From positions 310,001 to 374,000 of the forward strand of contig NZ_JAFEMW010000004.1 in NCBI RefSeq assembly GCF_016892625.1: a stretch of DNA of 64,000 bases, in the 5' to 3' direction. The notes beneath the pieces are model-generated. The model worked only from the letters and a program-made list of their open reading frames with translations. It had not been told where the DNA came from and ran no database searches. The position numbers and the translations under genes are program-made. Positions within the stretch are counted from its first letter, which is position 1; the number at the start of each line of letters is the position of its first letter. The stretch is from Brevibacterium sp. RIT 803 (GTDB taxonomy: Bacteria; Actinomycetota; Actinomycetes; Actinomycetales; Brevibacteriaceae). Below, one piece after another: positions 1 through 9,098 of the stretch.

Positions 1-565
1 ATCGCAGAACTCTGGATGTTGTGTCCACATCTGGGCTCGTCGCCCAGAACCGCTCGAGGCGAACAGCGGGCATCGCCTGCCGTGCGGGATGCGGAGAATC
101 CTTCCAATCGATGAGGAAGGGCTGGATTCCACCCAGTGCCAGCGGTGTCCGCCGCGTCAGCCTCCATTCGAGAAGCATGCCCTCAGGGGTGCGGCGGGAC
201 ATGTCGTGAACCTCGCCGAGGTCGATGTGCGGTTCGATTGATCGTGCGGCTGAGGTGACGAGTCCGTCGAAGTCGGCCGGGTGGATCGCCCACCGCTGCA
301 CAGTGGGCTCGGTGATCCCCGTCAGACGCGAAGCCGCGAGCGCTGGATCCTGTTCGGGGTCGGGGCCGAGGATCTCAAGGTAGATATCGCGGCTGACTCC
401 TGCACCGACCCCCTCGAGACCAAGCAGAGCATTAGCCGTACCCAGGCCCGGATGAGCACCCCCAGGAATAGCTTCCACACCGAGTATGTTGTGATATTGC
501 TCAACACTTTCAGCGAGATTGGGCACGGCAATGACGAGATGATCGAATTCCGAAGGCAGCGACAT
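1..565 (-). CDS. VOC/glyoxalase-like domain protein (partial, C-terminus off the window)
   Basis: Reading the minus strand from an ATG at 565 gives at least 188 residues with no stop before the left edge, so the gene is cut at its 3' end. The N-terminus (MSLPSEFDHLVIAVPNL) is the usual opening of a glyoxalase/VOC-fold protein: a His on the first beta strand followed by the gap to HPGLGTANALL. A later segment with EPHIDLGEVHDMSRRTPEG fits the Glyoxalase_3-like type found in many actinobacteria, and the LEWRLT strand fits a VOC repeat. These proteins bind a metal and small organic substrates, but the substrate cannot be read from sequence. It is divergent from the transporter operon at 757, with about 190 bp between. 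Function beyond the fold is not claimed. Confidence 0.75.
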   Translation of the reverse strand, partial: MSLPSEFDHLVIAVPNLAESVEQYHNILGVEAIPGGAHPGLGTANALLGLEGVGAGVSRDIYLEILGPDPEQDPALAASRLTGITEPTVQRWAIHPADFDGLVTSAARSIEPHIDLGEVHDMSRRTPEGMLLEWRLTRRTPLALGGIQPFLIDWKDSPHPARQAMPAVRLERFWATSPDVDTTSRVLR

Positions 566-756
566 GACTCAATGTTAAGCGATCAGATTGACGCTCAGCA
601 TGCCGATGCGCTTAACTCAAAATATGCAGACACTCCCAGGGGCTCGAATGCTGTGGCGTCGGATCCACATAGATCTCAAAAGGCTCACCAGCTCCAATTG
701 TTGAGCACCTGACCAGACCCCAAGCTCGGTTTCATCTGCACAAAGGACCACATCCC

Positions 757-2466
757 ATGACGGACCTCCGTCCAGCCACCTCGGCGAACCTCAGTCGAGC
801 CTACGGGCGACGCAACTTCCTCAGCCTCGGGCTGGGGCTGGGCACGATCATCACGCTCAGCGCCTGCACCCCCACCGATGATGCTCCGCTGCCCGAGGGC
901 GGCGACCCGGTGCAGGGCGGAGTCCTCACCTACTTCGAGCCCCAGACCTGGACGCTTCTCTACCCGCCCTCGGTCGGGTTCTATCCCAACGGCGGCATCA
1001 TGAACAACATCTCCGCGCGTCTGCTGTGGCAGGACCCGGAGACTCTCGAACTCCACCCCTGGCTCGCCACGCAGCTGCCGGAGATCAACGGCGATGCCAC
1101 CCAATTCACGTTCACGATCCGCCGCGGCGTGACCTACTCCGACGGATCAGCGCTGACTCCGGAGAACGTGGCGAAGAACTTCGACCTCTTCGGACGCGGA
1201 GACGAGACCCGCACTCTCCCGGTCTCCGAGCAGATCTCGAACTATGAGAGCAGCGAGGTCCTCGACGATCAGCGGGTCCGCTTCCACTTCAGCGCCCCTT
1301 CTCCCGGATTCGCCCAGGCGACATCGACGATGAATGCCGGTCTCCTCGCCGATTCGACGCTGGGACTCGACGCTGAGGGATTCGGTCCCGGCGGTGCCAC
1401 ACAGATCCACACCTGCGGTCCGTTCCACATCACCGAGGAGACGATCGGAACGAAGCTGTCCGTGCGCGTCCGTGAGGACTACGACTGGGCGCCACCGCAC
1501 TTCGACCACCAAGGCCGAGCCCACCTCGACGGCATCGACTACCTGGCCAACAATGAGTACTCGGTGCGCATCGGAGCCGTGCTCTCCGGGCAGGCCGACG
1601 GTGTCCGCGACGTCCAGGCCCCTGACGAACCTCGGGTGAAGGAACAGGGCCTGAGCCTCTATGCCAAGGCCACGAACGGCATCAACAACAGCATCAACTT
1701 CCGTTTCCGGCACGAGCTGCTGTCCGACCTCAAGGTCAGGCAGGCCATCATCGCCGCCGTTGACCGGCAGGAGATCGTCGACAAGCTCTTCACCCCCAAC
1801 TACCCGTTGGCCACCGGGCTCTTGGCCAAGGGAGCCATGGGCTACAAGGACCAGTCCGGCTCCTGGGTCCATGACCCCGAGGAGGCGAACCGGCTGTTCG
1901 ATGACGCGGGCTGGTCCGAACGCAACGCCGCCGGCTTCCGCGTCAAGGACGGCCAGGTCCTGGAGCTGGCCGTCAACATCGCGCTGCCGCAGCCACGGTC
2001 AAACGAGGTGCAGACCCTCATCCAGCAGCAGCTGCGCCACGTCGGCGTGCGCCTGTCCATCAACCCCGGCGACCAGTCCAAGCAGACCTTGGACGCCCTC
2101 GATCTCGATCGCGTGCAGATCTACCATTCGATGGTCGCCCGTGCCGACTTCGACAATCTGCGGTCGAACTACTCCTCGGTCAATCGAGATGTCTTCCTCA
2201 ACGGGAAGGGCCGCGAGGACGCCGACGATGAGAGCATCGATCCCGAGGTCGACCGCCTGCTGGACGAACTCGCCTCGGAACCTGTGACGAAGAATCGGCA
2301 GAAGGCCGCGGAGAAGGTCCAGGACTACCTCGTTGAGAACGCCTATGTGCTGCCGTTCTTCGAAGAGCCCCAAGTCTTCGCCTTCCGCCGCCGCGTCAAC
2401 GGCTTCGCAACCGAACCAGTGGGCCGCCCCGACTTCTACAGCACATGGTTGGCAGGTCAGAAATGA
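757..2466 (+). CDS. ABC transporter substrate-binding lipoprotein, SBP_bac_5 (peptide/nickel type)
   Basis: A 569-residue extracytoplasmic solute-binding protein of the DppA/OppA/NikA class. The N-terminus carries a twin-arginine pair (GRRNFLSLG, residues 17-25), a hydrophobic stretch and a lipobox LSAC with the acceptor Cys at about residue 37, so Tat export and lipid anchoring are likely. After the signal come family blocks such as FTIRRGVTYSDGSALTPENV (about 120-140), NSINFRFRHELLSDLKVRQAI and the C-terminal EEPQVFAFRRRVNGF. It is the first gene of a six-gene operon; its TGA overlaps the permease ATG. An AAAGGA ribosome site precedes the ATG. Together with the monooxygenase and double CMD gene downstream it resembles the TIGR04028-type binding protein of an uncharacterised conserved operon. 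The ligand is unknown. Confidence 0.9.
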   Translation: MTDLRPATSANLSRAYGRRNFLSLGLGLGTIITLSACTPTDDAPLPEGGDPVQGGVLTYFEPQTWTLLYPPSVGFYPNGGIMNNISARLLWQDPETLELHPWLATQLPEINGDATQFTFTIRRGVTYSDGSALTPENVAKNFDLFGRGDETRTLPVSEQISNYESSEVLDDQRVRFHFSAPSPGFAQATSTMNAGLLADSTLGLDAEGFGPGGATQIHTCGPFHITEETIGTKLSVRVREDYDWAPPHFDHQGRAHLDGIDYLANNEYSVRIGAVLSGQADGVRDVQAPDEPRVKEQGLSLYAKATNGINNSINFRFRHELLSDLKVRQAIIAAVDRQEIVDKLFTPNYPLATGLLAKGAMGYKDQSGSWVHDPEEANRLFDDAGWSERNAAGFRVKDGQVLELAVNIALPQPRSNEVQTLIQQQLRHVGVRLSINPGDQSKQTLDALDLDRVQIYHSMVARADFDNLRSNYSSVNRDVFLNGKGREDADDESIDPEVDRLLDELASEPVTKNRQKAAEKVQDYLVENAYVLPFFEEPQVFAFRRRVNGFATEPVGRPDFYSTWLAGQK

Positions 2467-3518
2467 TCCTCGACGTCCGATACCTGTTCCTGCGCCTGGG
2501 GCAGGCTGTTCTCGTCCTCCTCCTCGCATTCACCGCGGCCTTCATACTGCTCAGCCTCATCCCGGGCGACGGCGTCACCGCCAGGTTCGCCGACCCGGCA
2601 CTGGGCCTCTCAGCCGATCAGATCGCCACGATCCGGTCCGAGACCGGGGCCGATGAATCCTGGGTCAGCCGCTACTTCCTCAGCCTGGGCGGGTTCCTCA
2701 CCGGCAACTTCGGGTTCTCCGTTCAGACAGGGGCCGCCGTGTCGACGATCATCACCGCGGCCCTGCCCTCGACGGCGATCCTCGCTCTGTCCGGATTCGT
2801 CTCAGCCTTGGTCCTGGCCGTGATCATCGCGGTGCTGGCCACCTACGGGCCTTTTCGCTGGCTGCGGAAGATCCTCGATTCCGTGCCCAGCCTGTTCATC
2901 TCGATTCCCGTGTTCTGGCTCGGCATCCTGCTCATCCAGATCTTCTCCTTCCAGCTCGGATTCGTCTCCGTGGTCTCCCCCAGCCCCGCCGAGGCGCTCG
3001 TCCTCCCCACCCTGACCGTGGCGGTTCCGCTGTCGGCTCCGATCACGCAGGTCCTCATCCGCTCCATCACCGATGTCAAGGCCTCCGGATTCGTCAAAGT
3101 CACCTCGGCGAAGGGCGCGAGTGAACTGTGGATCCTCGTCCACTCCGTCGCCCGCAATGCCATCCTGCCCGGGCTGACGATCATCGGCCTGGTCTTCGGC
3201 GAACTCGTCGCCGGAGCCGTGGTCACCGAAACCGTGTTCGGACGCAACGGCATCGGACAGATCACTGCCCAGGCCGTGACCCACCGCGACAATCCGATCC
3301 TCCTGGCCGTCGTCGTCATCGCGACCCTGACGTACGTGATCATCAACCTCATCGTCGATCTCCTCTATCCCGTCATCGACGTGCGCCTGCGCTCCGGGGC
3401 CGGGACCACCTCGGCTGGGAAGAAGCCTGCCGACGAACCCACTCGCCGAGCGCTGACGGCGACCGCTGCCAGCGTCGGAGTCGACCTCGACTGGGACGAG
3501 AAGGACACTCACTCATGA
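2463..3518 (+). CDS. ABC transporter permease, DppB/OppB type
   Basis: An inner-membrane permease of 351 residues when started at the ATG at 2463, which overlaps the upstream stop as ATGA. An in-frame GTG 18 bp upstream exists, but the overlap start is the usual coupled arrangement. The N-terminus (YLFLRLGQAVLVLLLAFTAAFILLSLIPGD) is the classic first helix of this family. Further helices follow, and the EAA-type cytoplasmic loop is recognisable around FVKVTSAKGASELWILVHSVARNAILPGL. The ending ITAQAVTHRDNPILLAVVV is also family-typical. It should pair with the DppC-type protein encoded next. The C-terminal tail is longer than usual and polar. Confidence 0.9.
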   Translation: MILDVRYLFLRLGQAVLVLLLAFTAAFILLSLIPGDGVTARFADPALGLSADQIATIRSETGADESWVSRYFLSLGGFLTGNFGFSVQTGAAVSTIITAALPSTAILALSGFVSALVLAVIIAVLATYGPFRWLRKILDSVPSLFISIPVFWLGILLIQIFSFQLGFVSVVSPSPAEALVLPTLTVAVPLSAPITQVLIRSITDVKASGFVKVTSAKGASELWILVHSVARNAILPGLTIIGLVFGELVAGAVVTETVFGRNGIGQITAQAVTHRDNPILLAVVVIATLTYVIINLIVDLLYPVIDVRLRSGAGTTSAGKKPADEPTRRALTATAASVGVDLDWDEKDTHS

Positions 3519-4390
3519 GCCTCATCGACACCTTCGCCCGCACCCCAGGCACCGGCACCCCGCGTCCGGCATCGAAGCGGCGCAGCCGCACCCGCGCGAG
3601 CCTCGGGCCCGCCACCATCCTCTCGGGGCTGGTCCTGCTCATCGCCGTCCTGTGGGCACTCTTCCCGGGGCTGTTCACCCACCATGATCCCAATGACGGC
3701 GGAACCACTCCGGCGCTGCTGGCCCCGAGTCTCGACCATTGGTTCGGGACCGACCAGACTGGCCGCGATGCCTTCACCCGCGTCGTCTACGGCGCATCTC
3801 AGTCCCTGCTGGCCGCGCTCGTGGCAGTGGGCGTCGGCCTTGTCGTGGGAACGGCGATCGGGCTCATCGCCGGCACCCGCCGCGGTTGGCTCGACGATGT
3901 GCTCATGCGCTTCATCGACGTGCTGCTCTCGATCCCCGCGATCCTGCTCAGCCTCTCGATCGTCATCGTCTTGGGCTTCGGCACCATCAACGCGGCCATC
4001 GCCGTCGGTGTCACGGCCATCGCCCAATTTGCACGCCTGTCGAGGTCAGAGGCAGTGCGGATCAACACAAGCGACTTCGTGGCAGCGGCCTATGGCTCGG
4101 GCGGCACCTTCTTCTCCGTCCTCTTCCGCCACATCCTGCCCAACTCGATCTCGCCCGTCCTGTCCCTGGCCGTGCTGCAGATCGGATCCGCGATTCTCCA
4201 GATCTCGACGCTGGGCTTCCTGGGCTACGGCACTCCCCCGCCGACACCTGAATGGGGCCTCATCATCGCCGAGGGTCGCAACTTCGTGGCCACCGCCTGG
4301 TGGCTGACCGTCCTGCCCGGCTTCGTCGTCATGGCCATCGTCCTGGCCACCCATCAGATCGGCAACACCCTGCGAAAGGCGACATCATGA
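3515..4390 (+). CDS. ABC transporter permease, DppC/OppC type
   Basis: The second permease, 291 residues from the ATG at 3515, overlapping the previous stop by 4 bp. A longer in-frame reading begins far upstream inside dppB and is rejected. The protein opens with a basic cytoplasmic segment (SKRRSRTRASLG), one helix, then a periplasmic segment with HWFGTDQTGRDAFTRVVYGA, the hallmark of DppC-type permeases. The EAA loop is seen as DFVAAAYGSGGTFFSVLFRHILPNSISPVL. The end (LPGFVVMAIVLATHQIGNTLRKA) is close to the family's usual LGDGLRDALDP position. It overlaps the ATPase gene by 4 bp, so translation is probably coupled. Confidence 0.9.
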   Translation: MSLIDTFARTPGTGTPRPASKRRSRTRASLGPATILSGLVLLIAVLWALFPGLFTHHDPNDGGTTPALLAPSLDHWFGTDQTGRDAFTRVVYGASQSLLAALVAVGVGLVVGTAIGLIAGTRRGWLDDVLMRFIDVLLSIPAILLSLSIVIVLGFGTINAAIAVGVTAIAQFARLSRSEAVRINTSDFVAAAYGSGGTFFSVLFRHILPNSISPVLSLAVLQIGSAILQISTLGFLGYGTPPPTPEWGLIIAEGRNFVATAWWLTVLPGFVVMAIVLATHQIGNTLRKATS

Positions 4391-6075
4391 CCGAGAGCGC
4401 CCCGCTGCTGTCCGTCCAGGATCTCAGTGTCGCCTACTCCCGCCGAGGTGACTTCGCGGCCCCAGCCGTCGACGGCGTCTCGTTCGCCGTTGGTGCCGGG
4501 TCGATGACCGCGGTCGTCGGCGAATCCGGGTCCGGCAAGTCGACGACCGCGAACGCGGTCATCGGTCTGCTCCCGGACTCCGCGCAGATCACAGGTGGGC
4601 GCATCCGCTTAGGCGAGGTCGATCTCGGTGCGCTGGGCGCCAGCGCCTGGCGGGGAGTCCGCGGCAGTCAGATCGGCTATGTTCCCCAGGACCCCGGCAG
4701 TTCTCTCAACCCGCTGCAGACCATCGGGAAATCCGTCGCCGAGGCGCTGCGCATCCACAAGCGTGCCGACCGGAAGTCCGCCCGCGCCCAGGTCATCGAC
4801 CTGCTGGCCAAGGTCGGCATCGATCGTCCGCAGATGCGTGCCGACCAGTTCCCGCACGAGCTCTCCGGAGGCATGCGTCAGCGGGTGCTCATCGCATCGG
4901 CCATCGCGCTGCGTCCGCGTCTGCTCATCGCCGATGAGCCGACCTCGGCGCTTGACGTGACCGTGCAGAAGCAGGTCCTCGATCTCCTCGATGGGCTGCG
5001 AGCCGAGAGCGGAATGGGCGTCCTCTTCATCACTCACGACCTGGCTGTCGCCGGGGAACGCGCCGATGATGTCGTCGTCATGCAGTCTGGACAGGTCGTC
5101 GAGGCCGGTCCGGCAGCTCGGATCTTCTCCCGCCCTGAGACCGAATACACCGCCCGACTTCTCGCCGATGCTCCGGCACTGAAGACGAAAGCGCGCCACA
5201 CCGCGTCCGCCGAGGACTCGCAGGCAGACTCGTCGTCGGCAGCCTTCGTCGCCGTCGAGGGACTGACTCAGGTCTATGCTCGCAACGAGGATCAGGTCAT
5301 CGGCGTCGACGACGTCTCGTTGCGCGTTCAACGCGGGACCACACACGGCATCGTGGGCGAATCCGGGTCCGGCAAGACCACGACCGGCAAGGCATTGGCC
5401 GGGTTCCTCACCCCGCAGTCCGGGCGCATTCGCATCGGCGATTTCGACACCGCTGATTTCGTGAAAGGCAATGCCGCACGCATCCGCCGTCGAGACTTCC
5501 GGCGCAGAGTCCAACTGGTGCACCAGAACCCGTATTCGGCGTTGGATCCGAAGCACTCGATCCGGCAGATCCTGACCGAGCCCCTGCGCAATTTCCGCAT
5601 CGGGACCAGAACTTCGCGCCCCGGACTCGTCTCCGAGGCCCTTGACCGGGTGTCACTGCCGGCAGAATTCCTCGATCGGCGGCCGCAGGAACTCTCCGGC
5701 GGTCAGCTGCAGCGCGTGGCGATCGCCCGAGCGCTCATCGCCGGTCCGGAGCTCGTCGTCTTCGATGAAGCGGTCTCTGCCCTCGACGTCACCGTGCAGG
5801 CCCAGATTCTGGACCTCCTCGACGAGCTGCAAGTGGAGCTTGGTCTGACATATGTCTTCATCTCCCACGATCTTGCCGTCGTGCGTCAGATCGCTGATAC
5901 GGTGTCGGTGATGTCGCAGGGACGACTGATGGAGAACGGACTGACGGAGGACCTCTTCGCCCGCCCGCAGACTCACTACACTCGCACCCTCCTCGACGCG
6001 ATCCCACACCCCGTGATGCTCCACGGCGGCGAGGACGCGAAGAATCCGACACCGCTTGCAGCCGCAGAAAGATGA
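4387..6075 (+). CDS. Fused double ATPase subunit of peptide-type ABC transporter (DppD-DppF fusion)
   Basis: One 562-residue polypeptide carries both nucleotide-binding domains. The N-terminal domain has Walker A GESGSGKST (about residue 45), signature LSGGMRQR and Walker B LLIADEPTSALDVT. The second half, after a Ser/Ala-rich linker near residues 265-280, has GESGSGKTT, LSGGQLQR and LVVFDEAVSALDVT. The Gly-X-X-Val Walker B variant of the second half is normal for DppF/OppF. Both halves keep the D-loop and switch His (FITHDLAV, FISHDLAV). The start is the ATG at 4387, overlapping the permease stop. It powers import of the ligand captured by the first gene of the operon. Fusion of the two ATPases is common in actinobacteria. 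Confidence 0.92.
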   Translation: MTESAPLLSVQDLSVAYSRRGDFAAPAVDGVSFAVGAGSMTAVVGESGSGKSTTANAVIGLLPDSAQITGGRIRLGEVDLGALGASAWRGVRGSQIGYVPQDPGSSLNPLQTIGKSVAEALRIHKRADRKSARAQVIDLLAKVGIDRPQMRADQFPHELSGGMRQRVLIASAIALRPRLLIADEPTSALDVTVQKQVLDLLDGLRAESGMGVLFITHDLAVAGERADDVVVMQSGQVVEAGPAARIFSRPETEYTARLLADAPALKTKARHTASAEDSQADSSSAAFVAVEGLTQVYARNEDQVIGVDDVSLRVQRGTTHGIVGESGSGKTTTGKALAGFLTPQSGRIRIGDFDTADFVKGNAARIRRRDFRRRVQLVHQNPYSALDPKHSIRQILTEPLRNFRIGTRTSRPGLVSEALDRVSLPAEFLDRRPQELSGGQLQRVAIARALIAGPELVVFDEAVSALDVTVQAQILDLLDELQVELGLTYVFISHDLAVVRQIADTVSVMSQGRLMENGLTEDLFARPQTHYTRTLLDAIPHPVMLHGGEDAKNPTPLAAAER

Positions 6076-6085
6076 GACCACCACG

Positions 6086-7129
6086 ATGACGAACAATTCC
6101 TCCGGGCCCCGGCTCGGATTCTTCACACGTCTGCTCGAGGACGCTCCGGCTGATCAGCGCTACCGGTTCGCGCTCGAACAGATCCAGGCGGCGGAGACCC
6201 ACGGCTTCGATTCGGCCTGGGTCGCCCAGCACCACTTCTCCGCGGCCGAGGGTGGGCTTCCCTCCCCGCTCGTGTTCCTCGCCCATGCTGCGGCGCAGAC
6301 GTCTCGGATTCGACTGGGCACGGCGATCATCACCCTGCCGATGGAGAACGGTGTGCGGGTGGCCGAAGACGTCGCAGTCACTGATGTGCTCTCCGGCGGG
6401 CGCCTTGAGATCGGACTCGGTTCGGGCGGAAACCCCAAGTCGTTCCCGGCCTTCGGCACCAGTTTCGATGTTCGCCGCGAAGTCTTCGCCGACAACCTCG
6501 CCGCGCTGAAGACTCTGCTGGCAGGGAAATCGCTGGAGACCGGCCATACCCTCTATCCGCAGACCTCCGGCCGATCTGACGGTCGCGGACTCTCCGAACG
6601 TCTCTGGCAGGCCACATTCTCCTCCGGCGGTGCCGGAGCGGCCGGTGCCGCGGGCGATGGCCTCATGCTCTCTCGCACGCAGCCCCGTGCACAGGACAAT
6701 CCGGGGGCGCCCCTCGACGAAGTGCAGCTGCCGGTCATCGACACCTATCTGTCGAACCTGCCGGCAGGGATCGAGCCACGCATCCTCGCCTCCCGCACGG
6801 CCGTCGTCGCCGAGACCAAGGATCTGCCGGCGCTGCGTGCGCTGACGGAACCGGCGCTGCGCTCCGAAGCAGACCGCCTCGTCGGCTACGACACCTCCGG
6901 CTTGAGCCTCGAGGAGCTGCTCGTCGCCACGGATACGTTCCTGGGCACCCCCGAGCAGGTCATCGAACGCCTCTCGACAGACCGTGTCCTCTCACAGGCC
7001 ACCGACGTCAGCTTCCAGGTGCACTCGGTGCCCGCGACGAATGAGACCACCCTGCGATCCATCGAGCTGCTGGCCACCGAGGTGGCACCGGCTCTGGGAC
7101 TGACATTGACGACAGAACAGGCGGCCTGA
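6086..7129 (+). CDS. Luciferase-like FMN-dependent monooxygenase (LLM class)
   Basis: A 347-residue LLM-class flavin enzyme starting at the ATG at 6086, only 10 bp after the ATPase gene. The start LGFFTRLLEDAPADQRYRFALEQIQAAETHGFDSAWVAQHHF is characteristic of bacterial luciferase-type TIM barrels, with the conserved WVAQHHFSAAEGG segment, the IRLGTAIITLPMENGVRVAEDVAVTDVLSGGRLEIGLGSG core and a late FLGTPEQVIERL block. Enzymes of this class use reduced flavin and oxygen to oxidise organic substrates. Its company (peptide-type importer plus CMD protein) matches the KPN_01858-type family (TIGR04027), whose substrate is unknown. I infer that it acts on the imported compound after uptake. Confidence 0.88.
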   Translation: MTNNSSGPRLGFFTRLLEDAPADQRYRFALEQIQAAETHGFDSAWVAQHHFSAAEGGLPSPLVFLAHAAAQTSRIRLGTAIITLPMENGVRVAEDVAVTDVLSGGRLEIGLGSGGNPKSFPAFGTSFDVRREVFADNLAALKTLLAGKSLETGHTLYPQTSGRSDGRGLSERLWQATFSSGGAGAAGAAGDGLMLSRTQPRAQDNPGAPLDEVQLPVIDTYLSNLPAGIEPRILASRTAVVAETKDLPALRALTEPALRSEADRLVGYDTSGLSLEELLVATDTFLGTPEQVIERLSTDRVLSQATDVSFQVHSVPATNETTLRSIELLATEVAPALGLTLTTEQAA

Positions 7130-7130
7130 C

Positions 7131-8474
7131 ATGACCGACATCATCAACGCCCTTGCGGGAATCGCCGCGCAGGATCCCCTCGATGCTCTCCGCGATCACC
7201 GCGCACAGGCCAAGGAGAATGCGCAGCTCAGCTTCGAAGCTCTCCTGGAACCTGCCGAGGCCGAGGGGTTCTCCCAGCGAGATCGCTACGCCGTCGCCGC
7301 CTTCACCGCCGGGCTGCTGGGATCTCCCGCCGCCGAGGAGTTCTACCGCGACCTCCTTCGCGACGAGGACGAGGTCGCCTCCTGGGCGATTGCCGAACTC
7401 CTCGACGAGGCTCTGCTCGAACTCGACTCCCGGCCATCCGGGCACGGTCCCTACGGAATCTTCGAATCCGCTGCACTCGCTGACGAGAACGTCGTCGGAC
7501 CATGGTTGTCGGTGGAGAAGAAGTCCACCGAAGTGCTTGGTCCGCAGCTGGCCGCCGGGCTCGAATTCGCTCATCTCCTGGTCCTGCATCCGCGTGATTC
7601 TCGTCCCGAACATATGGCACTGCTCCTCGATTCCGGATGGGACGAGGATTCGATCGTCACTCTCGCGCAGCTTGTATCGTTCCTCAACTTCCAGATCCGC
7701 ATCAGCACCGGACTGACGGCACTGATCCACGCCCCGGCCGCGGCCCTGGCCCCCGCCGCTGACGAGACTCAGGTAGCGGTCGACGATGACGGCGGGACCA
7801 CCTCGGCGAGGGAGCCGGCTGCCTCGCCGAAAGGCAGCGAAGCTCTGTCCCGGGTAGGCGATCGTGTCAGCTCCTACCCCGACCTCAAACGGCCCGCATT
7901 GTTCCAGCAGTCCGGATTGGGGTGGGTGCCCTGGATCGCGCCCGTCGCCGAGGCGGAGCTGAGCGATGTCCAGCGCGAGGCTCTGATCGAGGCGGGGCGG
8001 GCGAAGAACCCCTACTTCCGTTTGCTGGCCAGGGATCCTGCGGCTCTGCGGGCCCGGACGCTGACCGACCTCGACATCTTCTTCAACACCACCGACGGAA
8101 TCGGCCGGGCCGAACGCGAGCTTGCCGCGACCGTGGCCTCACGTCTCAACGGGTGCCTGTTCTGCGCCTCGATCCACTCGGACCGGGCCACGGAGGAATC
8201 CGGGCGCCGCGACCTGGTGCAGTCGCTGCTGGATACTGGCATTCACACACCGTCGAACCTCGGCGACCCGGTCTGGGACGCTGTCGTCAACGCCTCCGCG
8301 GCGCTCACCCTCACGCCTCAGGCGTTCGGCCCGGTGCATGTGGACGCACTGCGCGAGGCCGGTCTCGAGGACGGGGACATCGTCGACGTCCTCAACTGCG
8401 CGGCCTTCTTCAACTGGGCTAACCGGCTCATGCTCTCACTGGGAGAGCCGGAGGTGCTGGCGCCCGGAAAGTGA
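7131..8474 (+). CDS. Two-domain CMD/alkylhydroperoxidase-like protein (fusion)
   Basis: A 447-residue protein that appears to join two proteins which are separate genes in related operons (CMD protein Avi_7170 type and AhpD-like Avi_7169 type; TIGR04029/TIGR04030). Residues about 1-195 are helical and contain no Cys, so this half lacks the redox motif. A low-complexity Ala/Pro/Asp/Ser linker (about 200-245) follows. Residues about 250-447 carry the AhpD signature NGCLFCASIHSD (C-x2-C-x3-H), followed by the ALTLTP and ALREAGLEDGDIVDVLNCAAFFNWANRL blocks. It begins one base after the monooxygenase stop and ends the operon. Likely role: removing a peroxide or assisting redox chemistry of the monooxygenase product. 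That role is inference. Confidence 0.85.
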   Translation: MTDIINALAGIAAQDPLDALRDHRAQAKENAQLSFEALLEPAEAEGFSQRDRYAVAAFTAGLLGSPAAEEFYRDLLRDEDEVASWAIAELLDEALLELDSRPSGHGPYGIFESAALADENVVGPWLSVEKKSTEVLGPQLAAGLEFAHLLVLHPRDSRPEHMALLLDSGWDEDSIVTLAQLVSFLNFQIRISTGLTALIHAPAAALAPAADETQVAVDDDGGTTSAREPAASPKGSEALSRVGDRVSSYPDLKRPALFQQSGLGWVPWIAPVAEAELSDVQREALIEAGRAKNPYFRLLARDPAALRARTLTDLDIFFNTTDGIGRAERELAATVASRLNGCLFCASIHSDRATEESGRRDLVQSLLDTGIHTPSNLGDPVWDAVVNASAALTLTPQAFGPVHVDALREAGLEDGDIVDVLNCAAFFNWANRLMLSLGEPEVLAPGK

Positions 8475-8480
8475 CCCGGC

Positions 8481-9098
8481 TCAACGGCCGCGGCCAGCCT
8501 TCACCACAACGTCGTCGACGGTGATCGTGCGGCCTCCAGGTCCGACCAACGTCCGTTGTGACTCCTCGGCGGTGACGACAGTCCAGACAGTTGGATCGAG
8601 ACGATCCGTGATGGAGGCGGCGGTGGCTGAGGCTTCTGCAGGTGGATGAGATTCGCCATGGCCGCGGTGGAGGTGGCCGACGATGAGCAGGGTTCCGCCG
8701 GGTGCCACCCAGGAGGCGATGCGGTCGTAGAAGTCCAGCTGCCCCATCGCAGGATGCGCATAGTGGGTGGTGACCAGATCAAACTGCGTCTCCGGTTCCC
8801 AGACGGACAGGTCGGCCTGGACCCATGCGATTCGTCCGGCCATCCCGGCAGCGGCCGCACGATCTTCGGCATAGTTCAGCGCAGAGTCAGCGACGTCGGC
8901 GCCGGTGACATCCCACCCCTTGTCCGCCAACCAGATGGCTTCTGCTCCGGCACCGCAGCCTGCATCGAGGGCAGTCCCGGGTTCGAGCTCACCGATCTCG
9001 TGGATCAGGTGGGGATTCGGAACGCCTGAACTCATCATGGGGGCTCGTTCGCCGTCCCAGATGTCATCCCAGTAGTTCTTATCGAATGAGTGAGTCAT
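8481..9098 (-). CDS. Class I SAM-dependent methyltransferase
   Basis: A 205-residue Rossmann-fold methyltransferase. Motif I is LDAGCGAGAEAIWLA (about residues 43-57), followed by the acidic strand-2 end WDVTGADVA and the post-motif IAWVQADLSVWEP and DLVTTHYAH. The C-terminal half (SWVAPGGTLLIVGHLH) fits motif III. The opening SFDKNYWDDIWDG resembles thiol or small-molecule methyltransferases of the TehB/UbiE-like group, but the substrate is not evident. Its ATG overlaps the stop of the flavin reductase gene by one base (TGATG), so the two are co-translated and are probably controlled by the XRE regulator across the divergent promoter. It meets the convergent transporter operon with only 6 bp between. 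Confidence 0.88.
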   Translation of the reverse strand: MTHSFDKNYWDDIWDGERAPMMSSGVPNPHLIHEIGELEPGTALDAGCGAGAEAIWLADKGWDVTGADVADSALNYAEDRAAAAGMAGRIAWVQADLSVWEPETQFDLVTTHYAHPAMGQLDFYDRIASWVAPGGTLLIVGHLHRGHGESHPPAEASATAASITDRLDPTVWTVVTAEESQRTLVGPGGRTITVDDVVVKAGRGR

